Part shown: positions 33,316 through 46,196 of the stretch, piece after piece
Layout of the letters: each line of letters begins with the position of its first letter
Numbering within the stretch: position 1 is the first letter of the stretch
Source: Ryuthela nishihirai
Lineage: Eukaryota; Arthropoda; Arachnida; Araneae; Heptathelidae
DNA length: 64,000 nucleotides
Assembly (NCBI GenBank): GCA_038380435.1
Contig: JAWZYU010000025.1
Location: forward strand, 29,984,707-30,048,706
Direction: 5' to 3'
Position numbers and translations under genes: made by a program
Notes under the pieces: model-generated
The model's input: the letters and a program-made list of their open reading frames with translations, nothing else
What the model was told of the DNA's origin: nothing
The model's database searches: none

Positions 33316-34695
33316 GTTATGCTACTAAACTTAATACTAAATACTCTCAATATCTTTGTAGAATTGTTTTCTTGCTGAAATTAATGTATGTAAAACTATT
33401 AAATCCTTATCGAGCTAAAGAATACCTATGAACATAAATTAGATCAATTGAATCTTGAAACCTCAAACTCAGTGATAATTGCAGTTATGATTGTCTTTTG
33501 ATGTGACTATACAGTAAAATATTAATAAAAACCATAAACTCACAATTAGTGAGTGCAGGAATTGCTAATAACATTTATGTTTAATACATTATGTCAAAAT
33601 TCCATATTATTAATTTTAAATGAGGAAAAATCATCGTTATTACAGAAACTAAAACAATTCCCATCCTCACAATTTTAATAACTCACGATGACTGAAAGAT
33701 TAACCTAATTTCATAAATATCAATAAGACCTGAGCAAAAGTCCGATAAAATATGGTTCTTGTTTTTTTCTTTGAGTTTTGACTCACAGATGATCCCTGTG
33801 GAATGTTGAACAAATAATGAATCATTTTCAGCACAATATTCATCAGAATCCTTCGTAACAAAAGCAGGTAAACAGCTATTTACTAAACAGCTATTTACAG
33901 CGAATTATTTTATAAAACTTTACTTTTGGGAATATATGACAAGTCACCAAATTCTGATATTTGGATACACTGATTCACGCAAATTTTGTTCTCAATACAA
34001 AAAAAACAGAAGTAATAATCCTTTATTTTAAAATTTGATTGTCAAACTATATTTAAGATGTGTTTTTTTTATATATATATTTAATTTTTTCCCATTCAAT
34101 TGAATTTGTATATATTGTAAAGATTTTGTTTTAAGGTAAATTACTTCTTTAATTTAGGAAACCACAGAATACTTTTTTGTAAGTTAAATCAGTTAGTGGG
34201 AAATGAAGAATCATTACCATAAGAGATTTCACATAAAAGAGTAGCAAAGATTATTCATTTTTTTGAGTAATAAAACGTTTAAAATTCGATGTTCTAAGTA
34301 CGGCCGGATCTAGGTAGGGAGAACACCAAGGGGGGGCATGACCCCCTTTTCAAAAATGCAAGGGTAAAAGAGGGAAAAGATTATTAAACATATTTATATT
34401 TATGCATTTTTCAAGAAATATTTTTAAAAACGCGTAAAACGAAGGAGGAAACGTTATAGTGCATTGAAAATCAAGTCTCTTGCCCCCTTCCTCTTTTTTG
34501 GTTTTTCAGCTCGATTGCGTTTCTTCCCTAAACCCCTCGATTTTTTAATGGTTCTGGGCCTGGTTCTAAATAATTTAACTACAATAATCTTTTTCTCGAC
34601 ACTTTTTTCTCATATAGTCTGTGGAATTCTTCGGTAGAAGGTTTTTCAGTATTTCTCCACTTTTAAAAGTCATATACAATTATAATAATCTAGAC

Positions 34696-35222
34696 CAGTA
34701 GTTTCTAACCTGTGGCCTCCGGCCTCCTAGAAATGGATAGATATCCACAGAGGATCCAAGACGATACATGAGAATTTTAATATTCTAGAAAGCTCTAACG
34801 GAAACAGTACATTTACCACGATTACATAATAAAGTTTCATTGTTTTTCAATGGAATTTATATTAATTCAGTACGACAACAATAGCTATCTCATTCTGATA
34901 TCAAGACGTAATTGGCTGTTAATGGCATAAGAAATTTTGTAAAGTCGAATTTCTTCACTGAAATTTCGAGCTTCAAATGGCAAAAGAGCCGAAAAGTGAT
35001 CGTAGGTAAGGTGCTACAGATATAATCCTCATTATTAAGGTTTTCAGAGTACACATTCTGAGGATCTGCATTTTAGTTATGTGGGATAAAGATGGGAAGA
35101 TGGTATTCAGGAGGATTTGAATTTGCAGGGGGGAGCTACAGACAGAACTATAATTCTTAAAGTCAGCTGGAAGAATGAGATTTCGTAGGGAACCGTAGCG
35201 CTCAAACATTTAGGAATCATTG
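34696..35222. mobile_element. hAT-like MITE, unit B copy
   Basis: Left end CAGTAGTTTCTAACCTGTGG, right end AGGAATCATTG. Same position as in the other units. Confidence 0.55.
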
Positions 35223-35552
35223 GTCTCAACGGGAACTTTACAGTTCTCCCCGGGACCATAATTACGGCATCGAGTAAGTGCGTGAAATTAATGTATTCGA
35301 AAAAAGCCCCCCCCCCCCTATGCTTGCTCCAATAAAAGGTAACTTAAATTGAAATTTTGTATTTTACTACATACGGCAAGAAATTCTTTATCCCAACATC
35401 TAAAAAAAACTTCTTCATTTTCTGTCTCTAAACTCGTTATAAAAAAATCTGTGGAAAAAGTGAAGTGTCATACTATTTATTTCTATTTTCTACTCTTTTA
35501 TTACTAAGTATTATCAATTGAATAATAATAACGTTTCTCTTAGTGACTGGAT

Positions 35553-35938
35553 GTGGTTTTTGGTTTGTTTTTCCTCTGAGCGGCATTTTTTGTACAGCAT
35601 GGGCTAAATGGTCAGGTCACATGGGCCTCGAAGGCTCAGAAAAGGTTGGGGGAGATGACCCACTGAAACAGCTGTTGGGAGACAGATGGTAGCCTCCCGT
35701 CAAGGCCGTCCAGCGTGTTCCTTAACTAGCACAGGGCTCTCCCGCACACGGGGTCAAGGCTTAACATCACATCCGACGGACAACGGTCTTTCCAAGCCCC
35801 TGGGTGTTCCCTAATGACCGTGGGTAGGGCGGGGAATTTTGCGGAAATAAATCTCAACGCTGACCCAGTTTCCACTCGAACCTCGGAACTACAGATTACA
35901 AACCTGGCGCGCTACCGACTGAGCTACCCCCGCTCCAA
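35553..35938 (-). repeat. tRNA-derived SINE, family A, second position in unit B
   Basis: Complete body with tRNA-like head at the right end (GCGCTACCGACTGAGCTACC). Confidence 0.8.
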
Positions 35939-37377
35939 CGTGATAGGAAAACTGTATAAATGAGGTATACGTAGAGAAAATATTGCAGAATTTTTTAGTG
36001 AAAAACAACAGTAATCGTGCCATAGAAAACTGAAACTCCTTTCTAAATATAATTTACTAAATTCCTTTCAAGTAATGTTGTCCATTTCAAAAATTATTTT
36101 CGTACACTTGAACGACAACATGATAATCATCCTCTAACCTTTCGATCATGGCAGCCTCACGTATAGAATGGAGCTACGATTCCATGATTAAAAAAATTGT
36201 TCCAATGATTAAAAGCACTTACCTATAGCCGCTATTCTATCACACTGAAAGGAATAGGAGGACAACAGGGGTGGGTCATCTACAATATCACTTATGTATC
36301 TTAGTTGATTAAATCGGTTTCCATCTTAAAGAGAGAAAACTACGAGGAAAACAGTTTTCCTACTAAAATAAACCAACGAATCAATAACTTGGTACAAAAC
36401 TCGAGTTCTTGGCATACAGAGGAATAACATCCCGAACGCTTTGATTGGAAGGTTCTGTCACGCGGTGCTCCATATTGTGAACTCTCTGGGTGGAAAATTA
36501 CGGTACACATTCGACTGTTATTCTACTGACCTAGATGAAACAATTGGACATGAATTTGCATCTTCGCAACAAAATCAGGAGAGAAAAGCTAATTATTTCA
36601 TCGTAGTAAACGAAATCAAAAATCTTACTTAGGTTCGTTTGTAAAATCATTCCGCATTTCTCACCCAGTGCATTAGAATAGCAGAAATTTGCAGTTTTTC
36701 TCAATTATCGAAAATTATGAAAAGTTTCCAAAGAAAATTTTTGTGACTAAAGTGGATTCTTGGAGAGGAGAAAATAAATCGTTAAGAGAATAATTGTGGT
36801 TATTTTGAAGATCTACCAGTCGTTGAGGAATATTATTTGATCAGAATTAAAAAGATTTTGAAAAGTGAAAAGGTATAGTTTACGACTACCTTTTACTGTT
36901 AAATGTATATATCGCATTTCAAGACTATTCTAGTTTACAACCACAGGAACACCATTTAATGTTTCATTTAGAAGGACAATTGACTGATTAAATAAAATTG
37001 GAAACGTGTTCTAGAATAACTTCCAATTTGATGCTAAATATGTTATTTTGACGTCAATAATTCAAGTTTGTAATCTCTCATATACAGAACAACAAAACGT
37101 GTATTAGTAAATAGCATAATTCAGTGTACCGTGTTTAATAATCCGTACATTTATTATATTTAACTTCATAATTGTGAACGTTCTATTGTTAGGATCACGA
37201 ACTGTTACTTGCGATTATTGCAAATCTCTAAATATCATTGAACATGGTGTAAAAATGGTGCATGGGAAAAATTGTTTTTTACAAAAAAAAAAAGGAGTAG
37301 CAACTTTAACGTTAACGTTCGGGCGCATTTACAAATAATATTAGATTAAAACAATTTAATCAGAAAAAATTCTAAAA

Positions 37378-38670
37378 ATGATACGTATGCGAGAAACCCC
37401 TAATTTTCATAGCCTTTCTGTGGATATTGAAAGTGGTATCAATATTCAGAGATCAACTATTTCTATGTATCCGATGTCGCAATCTACTTCTCATCCCTCC
37501 GATGCTTCTATAGCAAAATATAAGTCTGATTTAAGACTTATGGCGAAAATATTTGCTTTCGTAGGTTTAGAAATTTTTCAGAAAAATCATGAAAGACAAG
37601 GAAATGGATTCAGCAAATGGATTCAGAAAATCGTTTCTTTCTTTATAATCATCGAAATACACAGCATTTTCATCTACTCTACATGTCATGTAATCTTTAC
37701 TGCAATCAAAATGGATTTCCTAGACTTTAAATTTAATATTTCGTGGAATTTATGTGAAATATTACCCTTTGTATTGTGGCATAGTCTGCGAGTTCGGCGA
37801 GATCGTTTACTGAGTCTGTTCTCAAATCTGAATCAATATAACAATGCTGATTTTCCGATAGACAGTCTTCAGTCTTTGAAAACAAAGATAATGTTTTCAA
37901 CTTTATTGATTATTTCATATCCCATTGTGTGGACACTTTTCTATATATCGTTTCTAAGCGATTCAGATCTATTTGATTTGGTAAGAAATTTTATTTTTGG
38001 GCCAACATTTGATAAAATATCACCATATATATATCCAGCCATATACTACTTCTTTATGTTATGTATTATAAATTCATTTTTAGTTATCAATATTACGACT
38101 ATGTTTTATGTTTTCTTGTGCACTTATTTTCAAAGGATGCTTCGAATTTGCCACAACGTTTTTCAAAGTAATGTCATATCATTAAATGAAACTGATAGGT
38201 TTGTTGGATACCTTCAAGCTTACCGTAAAATCTCATGCTCCATTGGCCTAATGGAAGATTCTCTATCGTTTCCAATATTTTTAGTGACGGTCGCAAACGT
38301 TTCCCATCTTTTTACATTTTTCGGATTCGTATTTGGTTTCTCAAGAGTTAATGTTTTAACCTCATTGAAAATTTCCGTGTTCGCAGCATTTGTCAACAGT
38401 TGTGTATCATTTTTCTCAATTGCTTTCCCTGCATCGGAAATAAACGAAATGCACAATGAAATTAGAATTACGCTCTCATTGATATCGGAAAATATGGGAA
38501 CATCCCGTTGTCATAGCGATATTGATGCATTTTTATCAAAAATAATTAATACGAAGAATATTCCAGTGTTGTCGGGATGGAAAATGTTCACCTTTTCCAA
38601 AAGCTTTATTCTTTCCGCTTGCGGGAGTTTGCTTACTTACAGCCTGTTAATTCTTCAATTGAAACCGTAG
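37378..38670 (+). CDS. Gustatory-receptor-like protein, array copy 3 (430 aa)
   Basis: Intact single-exon member of the array with the complete C-terminal signature TYSLLILQLKP. The architecture is the same as copy 2: a serine-rich N-terminus of about 50 residues, seven to eight hydrophobic segments, the LRVRRDRLLSL stretch, the AYRKIS block before the last three membrane segments, and the ASEIN..HNEIRITLSLISENMGTS cytoplasmic-type stretch. It carries a five-residue in-frame insertion (around residues 74-81, reading GNGFSKWIQK instead of SWIQK). This arose by duplication of a TGGATTCAG-containing segment. Its closest relative over most of the length is copy 4. Probably a chemoreceptor; expression is not shown by the sequence. 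Confidence 0.78.
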   Translation: MIRMRETPNFHSLSVDIESGINIQRSTISMYPMSQSTSHPSDASIAKYKSDLRLMAKIFAFVGLEIFQKNHERQGNGFSKWIQKIVSFFIIIEIHSIFIYSTCHVIFTAIKMDFLDFKFNISWNLCEILPFVLWHSLRVRRDRLLSLFSNLNQYNNADFPIDSLQSLKTKIMFSTLLIISYPIVWTLFYISFLSDSDLFDLVRNFIFGPTFDKISPYIYPAIYYFFMLCIINSFLVINITTMFYVFLCTYFQRMLRICHNVFQSNVISLNETDRFVGYLQAYRKISCSIGLMEDSLSFPIFLVTVANVSHLFTFFGFVFGFSRVNVLTSLKISVFAAFVNSCVSFFSIAFPASEINEMHNEIRITLSLISENMGTSRCHSDIDAFLSKIINTKNIPVLSGWKMFTFSKSFILSACGSLLTYSLLILQLKP

Positions 38671-38869
38671 AACAGAAATTTTCAAATTAAAGGGCTTTTA
38701 TGTAGCTTTTTGATAAAATTATATTCCTTTAACTTTATTCTTGTGTTTCGAAAATGAAATTCAAGTCAGAACTATTTATCCTGGTATAACCCATGTTCGT
38801 GAACATTATTAATGCCATTTTTAATATTTGAAAATCTTCAAAATATCAAATTACGCTTAATGTTGTATA

Positions 38870-38875
38870 AATAAA
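38870..38875 (+). terminator. Conserved AATAAA downstream of GR copy 3
   Basis: Candidate polyadenylation signal about 200 bp after the stop codon, at the same place as in its sisters. Confidence 0.45.
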
Positions 38876-39525
38876 GTTATGCTAATAAACCTAATACTAA
38901 ATACAATCATTTTCTTTGTAGAATTGTTCTTTTGCTGAAATTAAACTGCATAAAACTATTAAATGCTTATCTACCTAAAGAATACTTATGTACTTAAATT
39001 ATATCAATTGAATCTTGAAACCTGAAACTCAGCGATAATTGCACTTATTATTGTCTTTCATGTGACTATACAGTAAAACAGTAAGAAAAACCATAAACTC
39101 AAAATTAGTTGGTATACGAAATTATTAATAACATTTATGTTTAATACATCAAAATTCCATATTATTAACTTTAAATGAGGAAAAATTATCATTATTAACA
39201 GAAGCTAAAACAATTCCCATCCTCACACTTTTAATGATTCACGATGACTGAGAGTTTAACCTAATTGCACACATGTTGATAAGACCCGAGCAAAAGATGT
39301 CGATAAAATATGTGTTTTTTCCTTCGAGTTTTCTCTTTCCTCACAGATGATCTCTGTGGTATGTTGAACAAAAAATGAATTGTTTTCAGCACAATATTCA
39401 TCTGAATCCTTCGTAACAAAAGCAGGTAAACAGCTATTTACTAAACAGCTATTTACAACGAATTATTTTATAAAACTTTACTTTTGGGAATATATGACAA
39501 GCCATCAAATTCTGATATTTGGATA

Positions 39526-42259
39526 TGTTACCGCTAAAGTGCAGAAATCAGTTATTCTACAGATTATCTAGGTATTGTGCAGATTAACTAGGGTGATCCG
39601 TTAACGTGCCGAAAATTATTTCATTTCTCAAATTATCTAGGTAATCTGCAAATTACCTGGATAATCTGCACATTACCTACTAGGCACTGGTTAAAGTGAA
39701 AATAAGATCTTTGCTGGAACAACAGCAACGTTTCTGTACGCTTAAATTAACATAATGTTATTTATTTATTTTTCGATATCTAAAGAATCAAGTTTATACC
39801 GAAACAATCAACAAATTAGTTGATAGAATCAATCATCAATCAATTAATAAACTATAATACAAAGAATCAAACGGTTTAAAATATTATTACAATTAAGGAA
39901 ATGAATTTGCAAAACTTATGATAAAATTATATTTACTTATTAGTGCAATGTAAAGATTGGTGACACTTTGAATTACATAGCAATTGGTTTTGCGACAAGC
40001 ACACCTATTTGTGGTACATTTAGATTTACAGTCACATTTTCTGAAACCCTGCCCAGTACCAAGGGATTGTTTTATTGCTGTTTGACGTAAAGATATTTCT
40101 ACAGCAGGGACATCTTCTTTCGTTAAAAATCTCTCTTTGCAAACACTGAATTCAGATTTTGCATACAATTGTTTTAAAATACCCGTTTTAGTACCAAGTT
40201 TATAAAAGTCATCCTCTGTTTTACTAAGAACCACAGCTAAAATCGAGCGGGCATCAGTTTTTGCTCTGTCTACTTCCGGTACTTTAATTCTCACAGTGAC
40301 ACCTTCATCAACATTTGGGTGCTTTGCATTAGAAACTGCTAACATTTTCTTTGCTTGCTTTCCTAAACCTTTCTTGGCTTCATCAGGCTGTATTTTCTGA
40401 TCCATATTCTTTTTACAGATGTTGCACAATACATTCTTACCATACCCTTCCTCTTTAGGATCTATTTCACCACAAATTACGTGAACAAACATGTCACACG
40501 ATTTACACTTGTGAGCACCTGATGCTGCTTTTGAGCAAACAATACAGACCATTTCTTGTATAGTCCTCTTTACAGACTCTGTACGAAACTGTGATGGCGA
40601 TTCTGCTGAAGTTGAGGGTAACTCAGTGATGACTTCTTCAACATGCAGAGGTGATTCCTTGGAGGTGCAGGGTAACTGAATATTCTTCATAACTGTATCC
40701 TCAATCAAAGGTATAGAAGGCAGTTTAAGATTGCTATCGATAAATTCTTGTATTTCTATAGGTGATTCTGTAGAAGCAGGGGATAACGGAATGTCCTCTT
40801 GAGTAAGATTTGACTGTGATCCCATAATCACAGTTTCTTGTGAATCTTTTAATTTTTCAAGGTCTTCTTCAGTATTTATCGAATGTAATACACTTTGTGG
40901 TATAATAGAAGAAGACAATCCCACTTTTGCGGGACAACCGAACATGGCTTCGTATGGACTTCTTTTAATTGCAGAATGATAGGCACGATTCTTCATGAAT
41001 TGTACAAACCGTACGCCCTCACTCCACTTGTTAGTTTGGTTATCAGCCATCTAAGTAGTGAGCATGTTTTCAATGTCTTGATTCGCTCGTTCTGCACTTC
41101 CTTGACTTTGGCTGTGTCTAGGTTTGCCATTAACCATTTTGATTTCTGGCCACAACTGTGTTAAACATTCTAAGATTTTATTACAAAATTCGCGTCCGTT
41201 ATCAGAATGCAAAATACTTGGAGCGCCAAAAAGGAGAAAAATATCAAGCAAGTTATAGGCTAATTCATCCGCCCGCTTTGATGTGAGCGGCTTCAATACA
41301 ACAAATTTTGTTAAGTGGTCTTGGTATACGAGAAGAAACTTAAACTTTCCATCTGGTTGAGATTGGTAATCGATGAGATCCACCTGGCATCTGCTATTGA
41401 AATGCGATGGAATAATCGGCTTTACAACAATCCCTTTTTTCGCACTTTTTTGTTTTTGTTGACAAGGTTCGCATAAATCAAAAAACATTTTTATTTGGGC
41501 TTGGGTTATGTTTTTATAAAGTGTATTTAATTGCTTGATCATTATGTCTCTTCCACCGTGGCCAATTGACAAATGAGTAGAGTACAATATGTCAAACAAT
41601 TCTTCGGCATGGACAAACTTTTTCACACTTTCTCGCGCATCTGACAACGGCTCAATGAGTTTTTCACAGCCTTGTACAGTTAACACATCATACCTTTGAA
41701 TTATTCGATAATCTCGAGATGATTCTTTCTTCTTGGAAACTTTTATTCGCTTAACATCTTCAATTATGGAATCATACTTTCGTTTTCTCATTAAAACACT
41801 ATTATATTTTGAATCTTCGCTAAAGAGGTTTGCGAAGAATCTTTTCTTCATTTTACTCACCAATTCGGTGCTTGCTTGCATAATAGGAGCTAAATTTATC
41901 TGCTTTAAAAAAATCACGACACAAATTCACGCGCTAACAGGCAGAAACGAATTTGTAAACAGAATTAGCTATGCTACGCACTAGCAGCCGACGCAAATTA
42001 TGAGAAATAAAAACAAAGGGCGACGACAAGACACTGGCGAAACGAAACTAAAAGTGGAGGGAGAGGGGGGAAGGAGTAGGGAAAGGAAATGAGAGAAACA
42101 AACTTTTGAACTTTAACGATACGGAAGCCGTTAATGTGCACATTACATAGGTAAAATGCGGAAAACTCTTGATTCCGCACGTTAACGGAGCAAATCAGTT
42201 AATCTGCAGATTAGCTAGGTAATGTGCACATTAACGGCTTTCGAGCTTTAGCGGTAACA
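39526..42259 (-). mobile_element. Ginger-like (integrase-type) DNA transposon, 2734 bp
   Basis: The ends are TGTTACCGCTAAAG and its exact complement CTTTAGCGGTAACA, flanked by GATA at 39522-39525 and 42260-42263. Sister units show the empty site TTTGGATAC. The terminal regions (about 150-180 bp each) carry imperfect inverted and internally repeated motifs such as TAGGTAATNTGCA and CCGTTAACGTGC. A retroviral-type integrase on the minus strand with TGT..ACA ends and a 4-bp duplication is the hallmark of Ginger DNA transposons; the superfamily name is from known biology, not a search. There is no RT, gag or LTR. Confidence 0.8.
39893..41881 (-). pseudogene. Ginger-like transposase (KRBA2-type integrase), one TAG codon
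   Basis: One continuous minus-strand frame starts at ATG 41881 and ends at 39893. It is interrupted only by TAG at 41051-41053, where relatives plausibly have Trp. Before the stop there is an HHCC zinc-binding domain (H103, H108, C137, C140). A DDE integrase core follows: VDLID with D168, SDNGREF with D227, SAERAN with E264, spacing D-x36-E. After the stop come a conserved NRAYHSAIKRSPYEAMFGC segment, a Ser/Pro/Glu-rich linker and a PHD-like C2-C2-HC-C2 finger (residues 169-212 counted after the stop). Last is a cysteine-rich KCDCKSKC..RCACRK motif. The domain order matches KRBA2/SCAND3-type proteins. Catalytic residues look intact. Confidence 0.8.
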
Positions 42260-42990
42260 GATACACCGATTCACGTAAATTTTGTTCTCAATACAATACA
42301 AACCAGAAGTAATAATCCTTTATTTTAAATTTTGTTTGTCAAACTATATTTAAGATGTGTTTTTTTTTTTATATATTTAATTTTTTCCCATTCAATTGAA
42401 TTTGTATATATTGTAAAGATTTTGTTTTAAGGTAAATTACTTCTTTAATTTAGGAAACCACAGAATACTTTTTTGTAAGAAAAATCAATTAGTGGGAAAT
42501 GAAGAATCATTACCATAAGAGATTTCACATAAAAGAGCAGCAAAGATTATTCATTTTTTTGAGTAACAAAACGTTTAAAATTCGATGTTCTAAGTACGGC
42601 CGAATCTAGGAGGAGAGAACACCAGGGGGGGGGGCATGACCCCCTTTACAAAAATGCAAGGGAGAAAAAGGGAAAAAATAATTAACATATTTATATTTAT
42701 GCATTTTTCAAGAAATATTTTTAAAAACGCGTAAAACGAAAAAGGAAACGTTATAGTGCATTGAAAATCAAGTCTCTTGTCCCCTTCCTCTTTTAGGCTT
42801 TTCAGATCGATTGCGTTTCTTTACACAACCCCTCGTTTTTTTTATGGATCTGGACCTGGTTCTAAATAATTTAACTGCAATAATCTTTTTCTCGACACTT
42901 TTTTCCATAAAGTCTGTGGAATTCTTCGGTAGAAGGTTTTTCAATATTTCTCCACTTTTAAAAGTCATATACAAGTATAATAATCTAGAC

Positions 42991-43513
42991 CAGTGGTTTC
43001 CGAACCCATAGGGATGCAAAGATATCCACAGAGGATCTAAGATGATATGTGAGAATTTTAATATTCCAAAAAACTCTATCGGAAGCAGTACATTTATCAT
43101 GACTGCATGTTAACTTAAAGTTTTATTGTTTTTAGATGGAATTATATTAATTCAGTACGACAACATTAGCTATCACATGCTGATCACAAGACGTAATTGG
43201 CTGTTGATGGCATAAGAATTTCGGTAGCATCGAAATTCTTCACTCAAATTTCCTAGATTCAAATGGCAAATGAGCCGAAAAGTGAAGGTAGGAAAAGCAT
43301 CACAGATCTAATCCATTCTATTAACGTTTTGAGAGACCTCATTCTAAAGATCTGCATTTTTGTTATATGGGATAACGATGGGAAGATGGTATTAAAAAGG
43401 ATTTGACTTTGTAGCGGGGGAAGGGGGGATGCAGAAAGTACTATAAATCTTAAAAAGTCCGCTGGAAGAGTGAGACTTTGTGACCGTAGTGCCGAAACAT
43501 TTAGGAACCATTG
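42991..43513. mobile_element. hAT-like MITE, unit C copy
   Basis: Left end CAGTGGTTTCCGAACCC, right end AGGAACCATTG; orthologous to the other unit copies. Confidence 0.55.
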
Positions 43514-44948
43514 GTCTAAATGGGAACTTCACATTTCTCCCCGGGACCATTATTACGGCTTCAATTAAGCACGTGAAACTAATGTATTCGAAAAAAAAAA
43601 GCCCTCCACACTCGCCTCGATAAAAAGTAACTTAAAGGAAAATTTTACATTTCACTACATACGGTAGATATTCTTCATTCCAGTACCTAAAACACTTCTT
43701 CAGAATCTGTCCCTAAACTCGGTATAAAAAATCTGCGGGGAAAAAAATCATATCATACTGCTGATTTGTATTATCTAATGCTAGGTATTCTTAATTGAGT
43801 TATAGCGTCATCTCTGTCAGTTACTGCAGGAGTAAAGAGAATTTAATCCATTTAGTTCTGTCATATGAAGTATATTAAGTGCTTAATGATAGTGGCGATC
43901 TCTTCGTCGCTCCTGAAACGCATTCAAGACAGAAGACTTATAAATTCCATTAAAACAAACTGAGTAGAATCCAAGGCACCTATTTCTACTGAAATCCATA
44001 CGAAAGAAATAAAGTGTTTTCTAGCTGGAAATGAAAAATTATTGGAACAATAAAAAATTACACCGCCATTGATAAATATTTAATACAGTAATATGATCTA
44101 AATAATTTTATAAAATGTTTTGCTTTTTTTGAAATTAGACCTTCCATATTAAACGGAACTAGATATCCTTATCATGACAGATGCAATCATATAACTGGCA
44201 GAGTAATTGAAATTTTCTTGCAATAATTTAGGGCCACCCGCAGTTCACGAGCCGCATGCAGCATTTCACATACGTGTAACTTTTTATTTCTCCCACTACT
44301 AATAATAAATATCCGAATATATCCAGAATAATAGCAACGAAACAATTATTTGGAGATCGATTGAGAAGCTGGAAAAGTGGCATATTATGTAATATTTATT
44401 TCACATTAGAAAACAAATATAACTTTGGATTTCATTAAAATTTTTTGGAATATTTTCACACCTAACAAGAAACTTCAGTTTGTTTTTATTCGCAGAAGCC
44501 TGGAGCTAGTGAATACATATGAATATTGCTCCGATTGCTTCGTGAATTTGAAAACAAAACAGCTTATTTTATCCTATCTCGTTTTCAAAACAAACGAGCT
44601 AATGTTGTCTTAGTAGGCTTCCGTCTGCAGTTTCAAATTTTTTTCCATTAGAGCTAAATTAAATTTTCATTTGGTTAAAAATGCATTTATGAAATGTCAT
44701 CTGACGTGAGAAAAATGTTAAACTGCAAACTTTTAAACGAATTTTGATGTAGAATGTGAAGTCGTGAGATTTACTGCTCCCTCCAATCTTTTTTTCCTTT
44801 CCAACTCTTTTCTCAATGATTATTTTATATCGTTCCCTTTTAATGTAACCCAGATTCCACGGTTCAAAACGAATCGTAAATAAATGTTAGTGCACTTCAT
44901 AAAAAATTGCATATTTCCAGTAGTTAATAGAAAAAGCATGCCAGCATT

Positions 44949-45323
44949 TTCTGGGTTTAGTTATGAGCGGCACGTTTTTGCACACAATGGGTGAAATACC
45001 AGGTCACAAGGACCTCAAAGGCTCAGAAAAGGTTGGGGGCGGGACCCACTAGACAGCTGTTGAAAGACAGATGGTAGCCTCGTGTCAAGGCCATACAGCG
45101 TGTTCTTTAACGTGCATAGGGTATGTCTCTCCCATACACCGCCAATGGCTAAACATCCCATCTATGGACGACGGTCTTTCGAAACCCATCGGTATCCCTT
45201 ATTGACCTGGACATGGTGGGGATTATTGCGCAGATAAATTTCAACCCTGGCCCAGCTGGAATTGGAGCCTGGGAATTGCAAAATAAGAGCATGGCGCACT
45301 ACCGACTGAGCCACCCCCGCCCC
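44949..45323 (-). repeat. tRNA-derived SINE, family A, first position in unit C
   Basis: Complete body; tRNA-like head at right (GCGCACTACCGACTGAGCC). Confidence 0.8.
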
Positions 45324-46196
45324 ATCATGGTAGTGCAACATCGCGGTTAAGATTATTATGAAATAAAACTATTAGTGTTGTTCGTAATATAGATAGGGTT
45401 ACGTAACGCTTATTTTTTGATATTGAACAGTAAAAGTGATTTTTGGCCCTATGTAAATCGAAAGAAAAAAATAAAACGCCAATCCAGATATCAGAAATAT
45501 ATTCTACAATTCAAATTATTCCTAACGTCCTGTGGTTTAATTATCAAAATAACTTATAGTATCATGAAGTGCATTAACAAAAATAGTCCGTTATTTTTCA
45601 ATCTACAGTACGTTTTTTCATTCAATCGATTACCATATTTGCATTACAGTGAATATTTAAAAGTTTCAGGTATATTTAAAAAACAAAATAAATTTGAGAT
45701 TTATGAATAAATGAAAAAAAATGAAAATTTCATTCGCCCAGGGCGATGAAAGGGCATGTTTCCTTGATATGTTCCACGTAAAATGGTTCAAACTAAATAT
45801 GCAACAGTTTTTAATGCGCCCCTCCCCCTTTATTGGAAACTAAAAATATGGGTGTGCGCACTAGAACCTTTCTTCTGTTGAATGCAAGAGGTATTATTGA
45901 AATCGATTGATAAGTTTCAGAGATATTTTGTGAACAGGCAGAAGGATATAAAAATATCCGCGCCCAAAACTGAATCCTTTCCTAAACCCATCCAACTCAA
46001 TGAGAATAATCGAAATCAATTTATTGGTTCCAGATAATTTGCTTGCACAGACAGACGGACGGACGGACAGACGATCGTTTGGACTTGGCGACAACATTAA
46101 CAAGTTTTGCTTTCATAGAAAACAGTTACAAACAAATAAAACAATTAAATTATCTATTCACAATAATACCCATGAAATACAATATTCAGGCTCGTA

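Larger units (their letters stand above)
30510..35938 (+). repeat. Segmental duplication unit B, internally deleted
   Basis: 5' flank (30510-31833), GR copy 2, 3' flank, MITE (34696-35222), a short join region (about 35280-35550), SINE A (35553-35938). It lacks about 3 kb found in units A and C, including the first SINE and the small MITE. Confidence 0.8.

Noticed and set aside
38220..38456. Minus-strand frames of about 76-93 codons inside each GR (also 22341, 49548, 57220)
   Set aside because: They are complementary shadows of the GR coding sequence, preserved only because the copies are similar.
39893..41917. Retroviral or LTR-retrotransposon origin of the integrase
   Set aside because: No LTRs, gag, protease or RT; short inverted ends and a 4-bp duplication fit a DNA transposon.
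41882..41917. Upstream extension of the Ginger transposase to 41917
   Set aside because: It would start at GTG; the first ATG in frame is at 41881.
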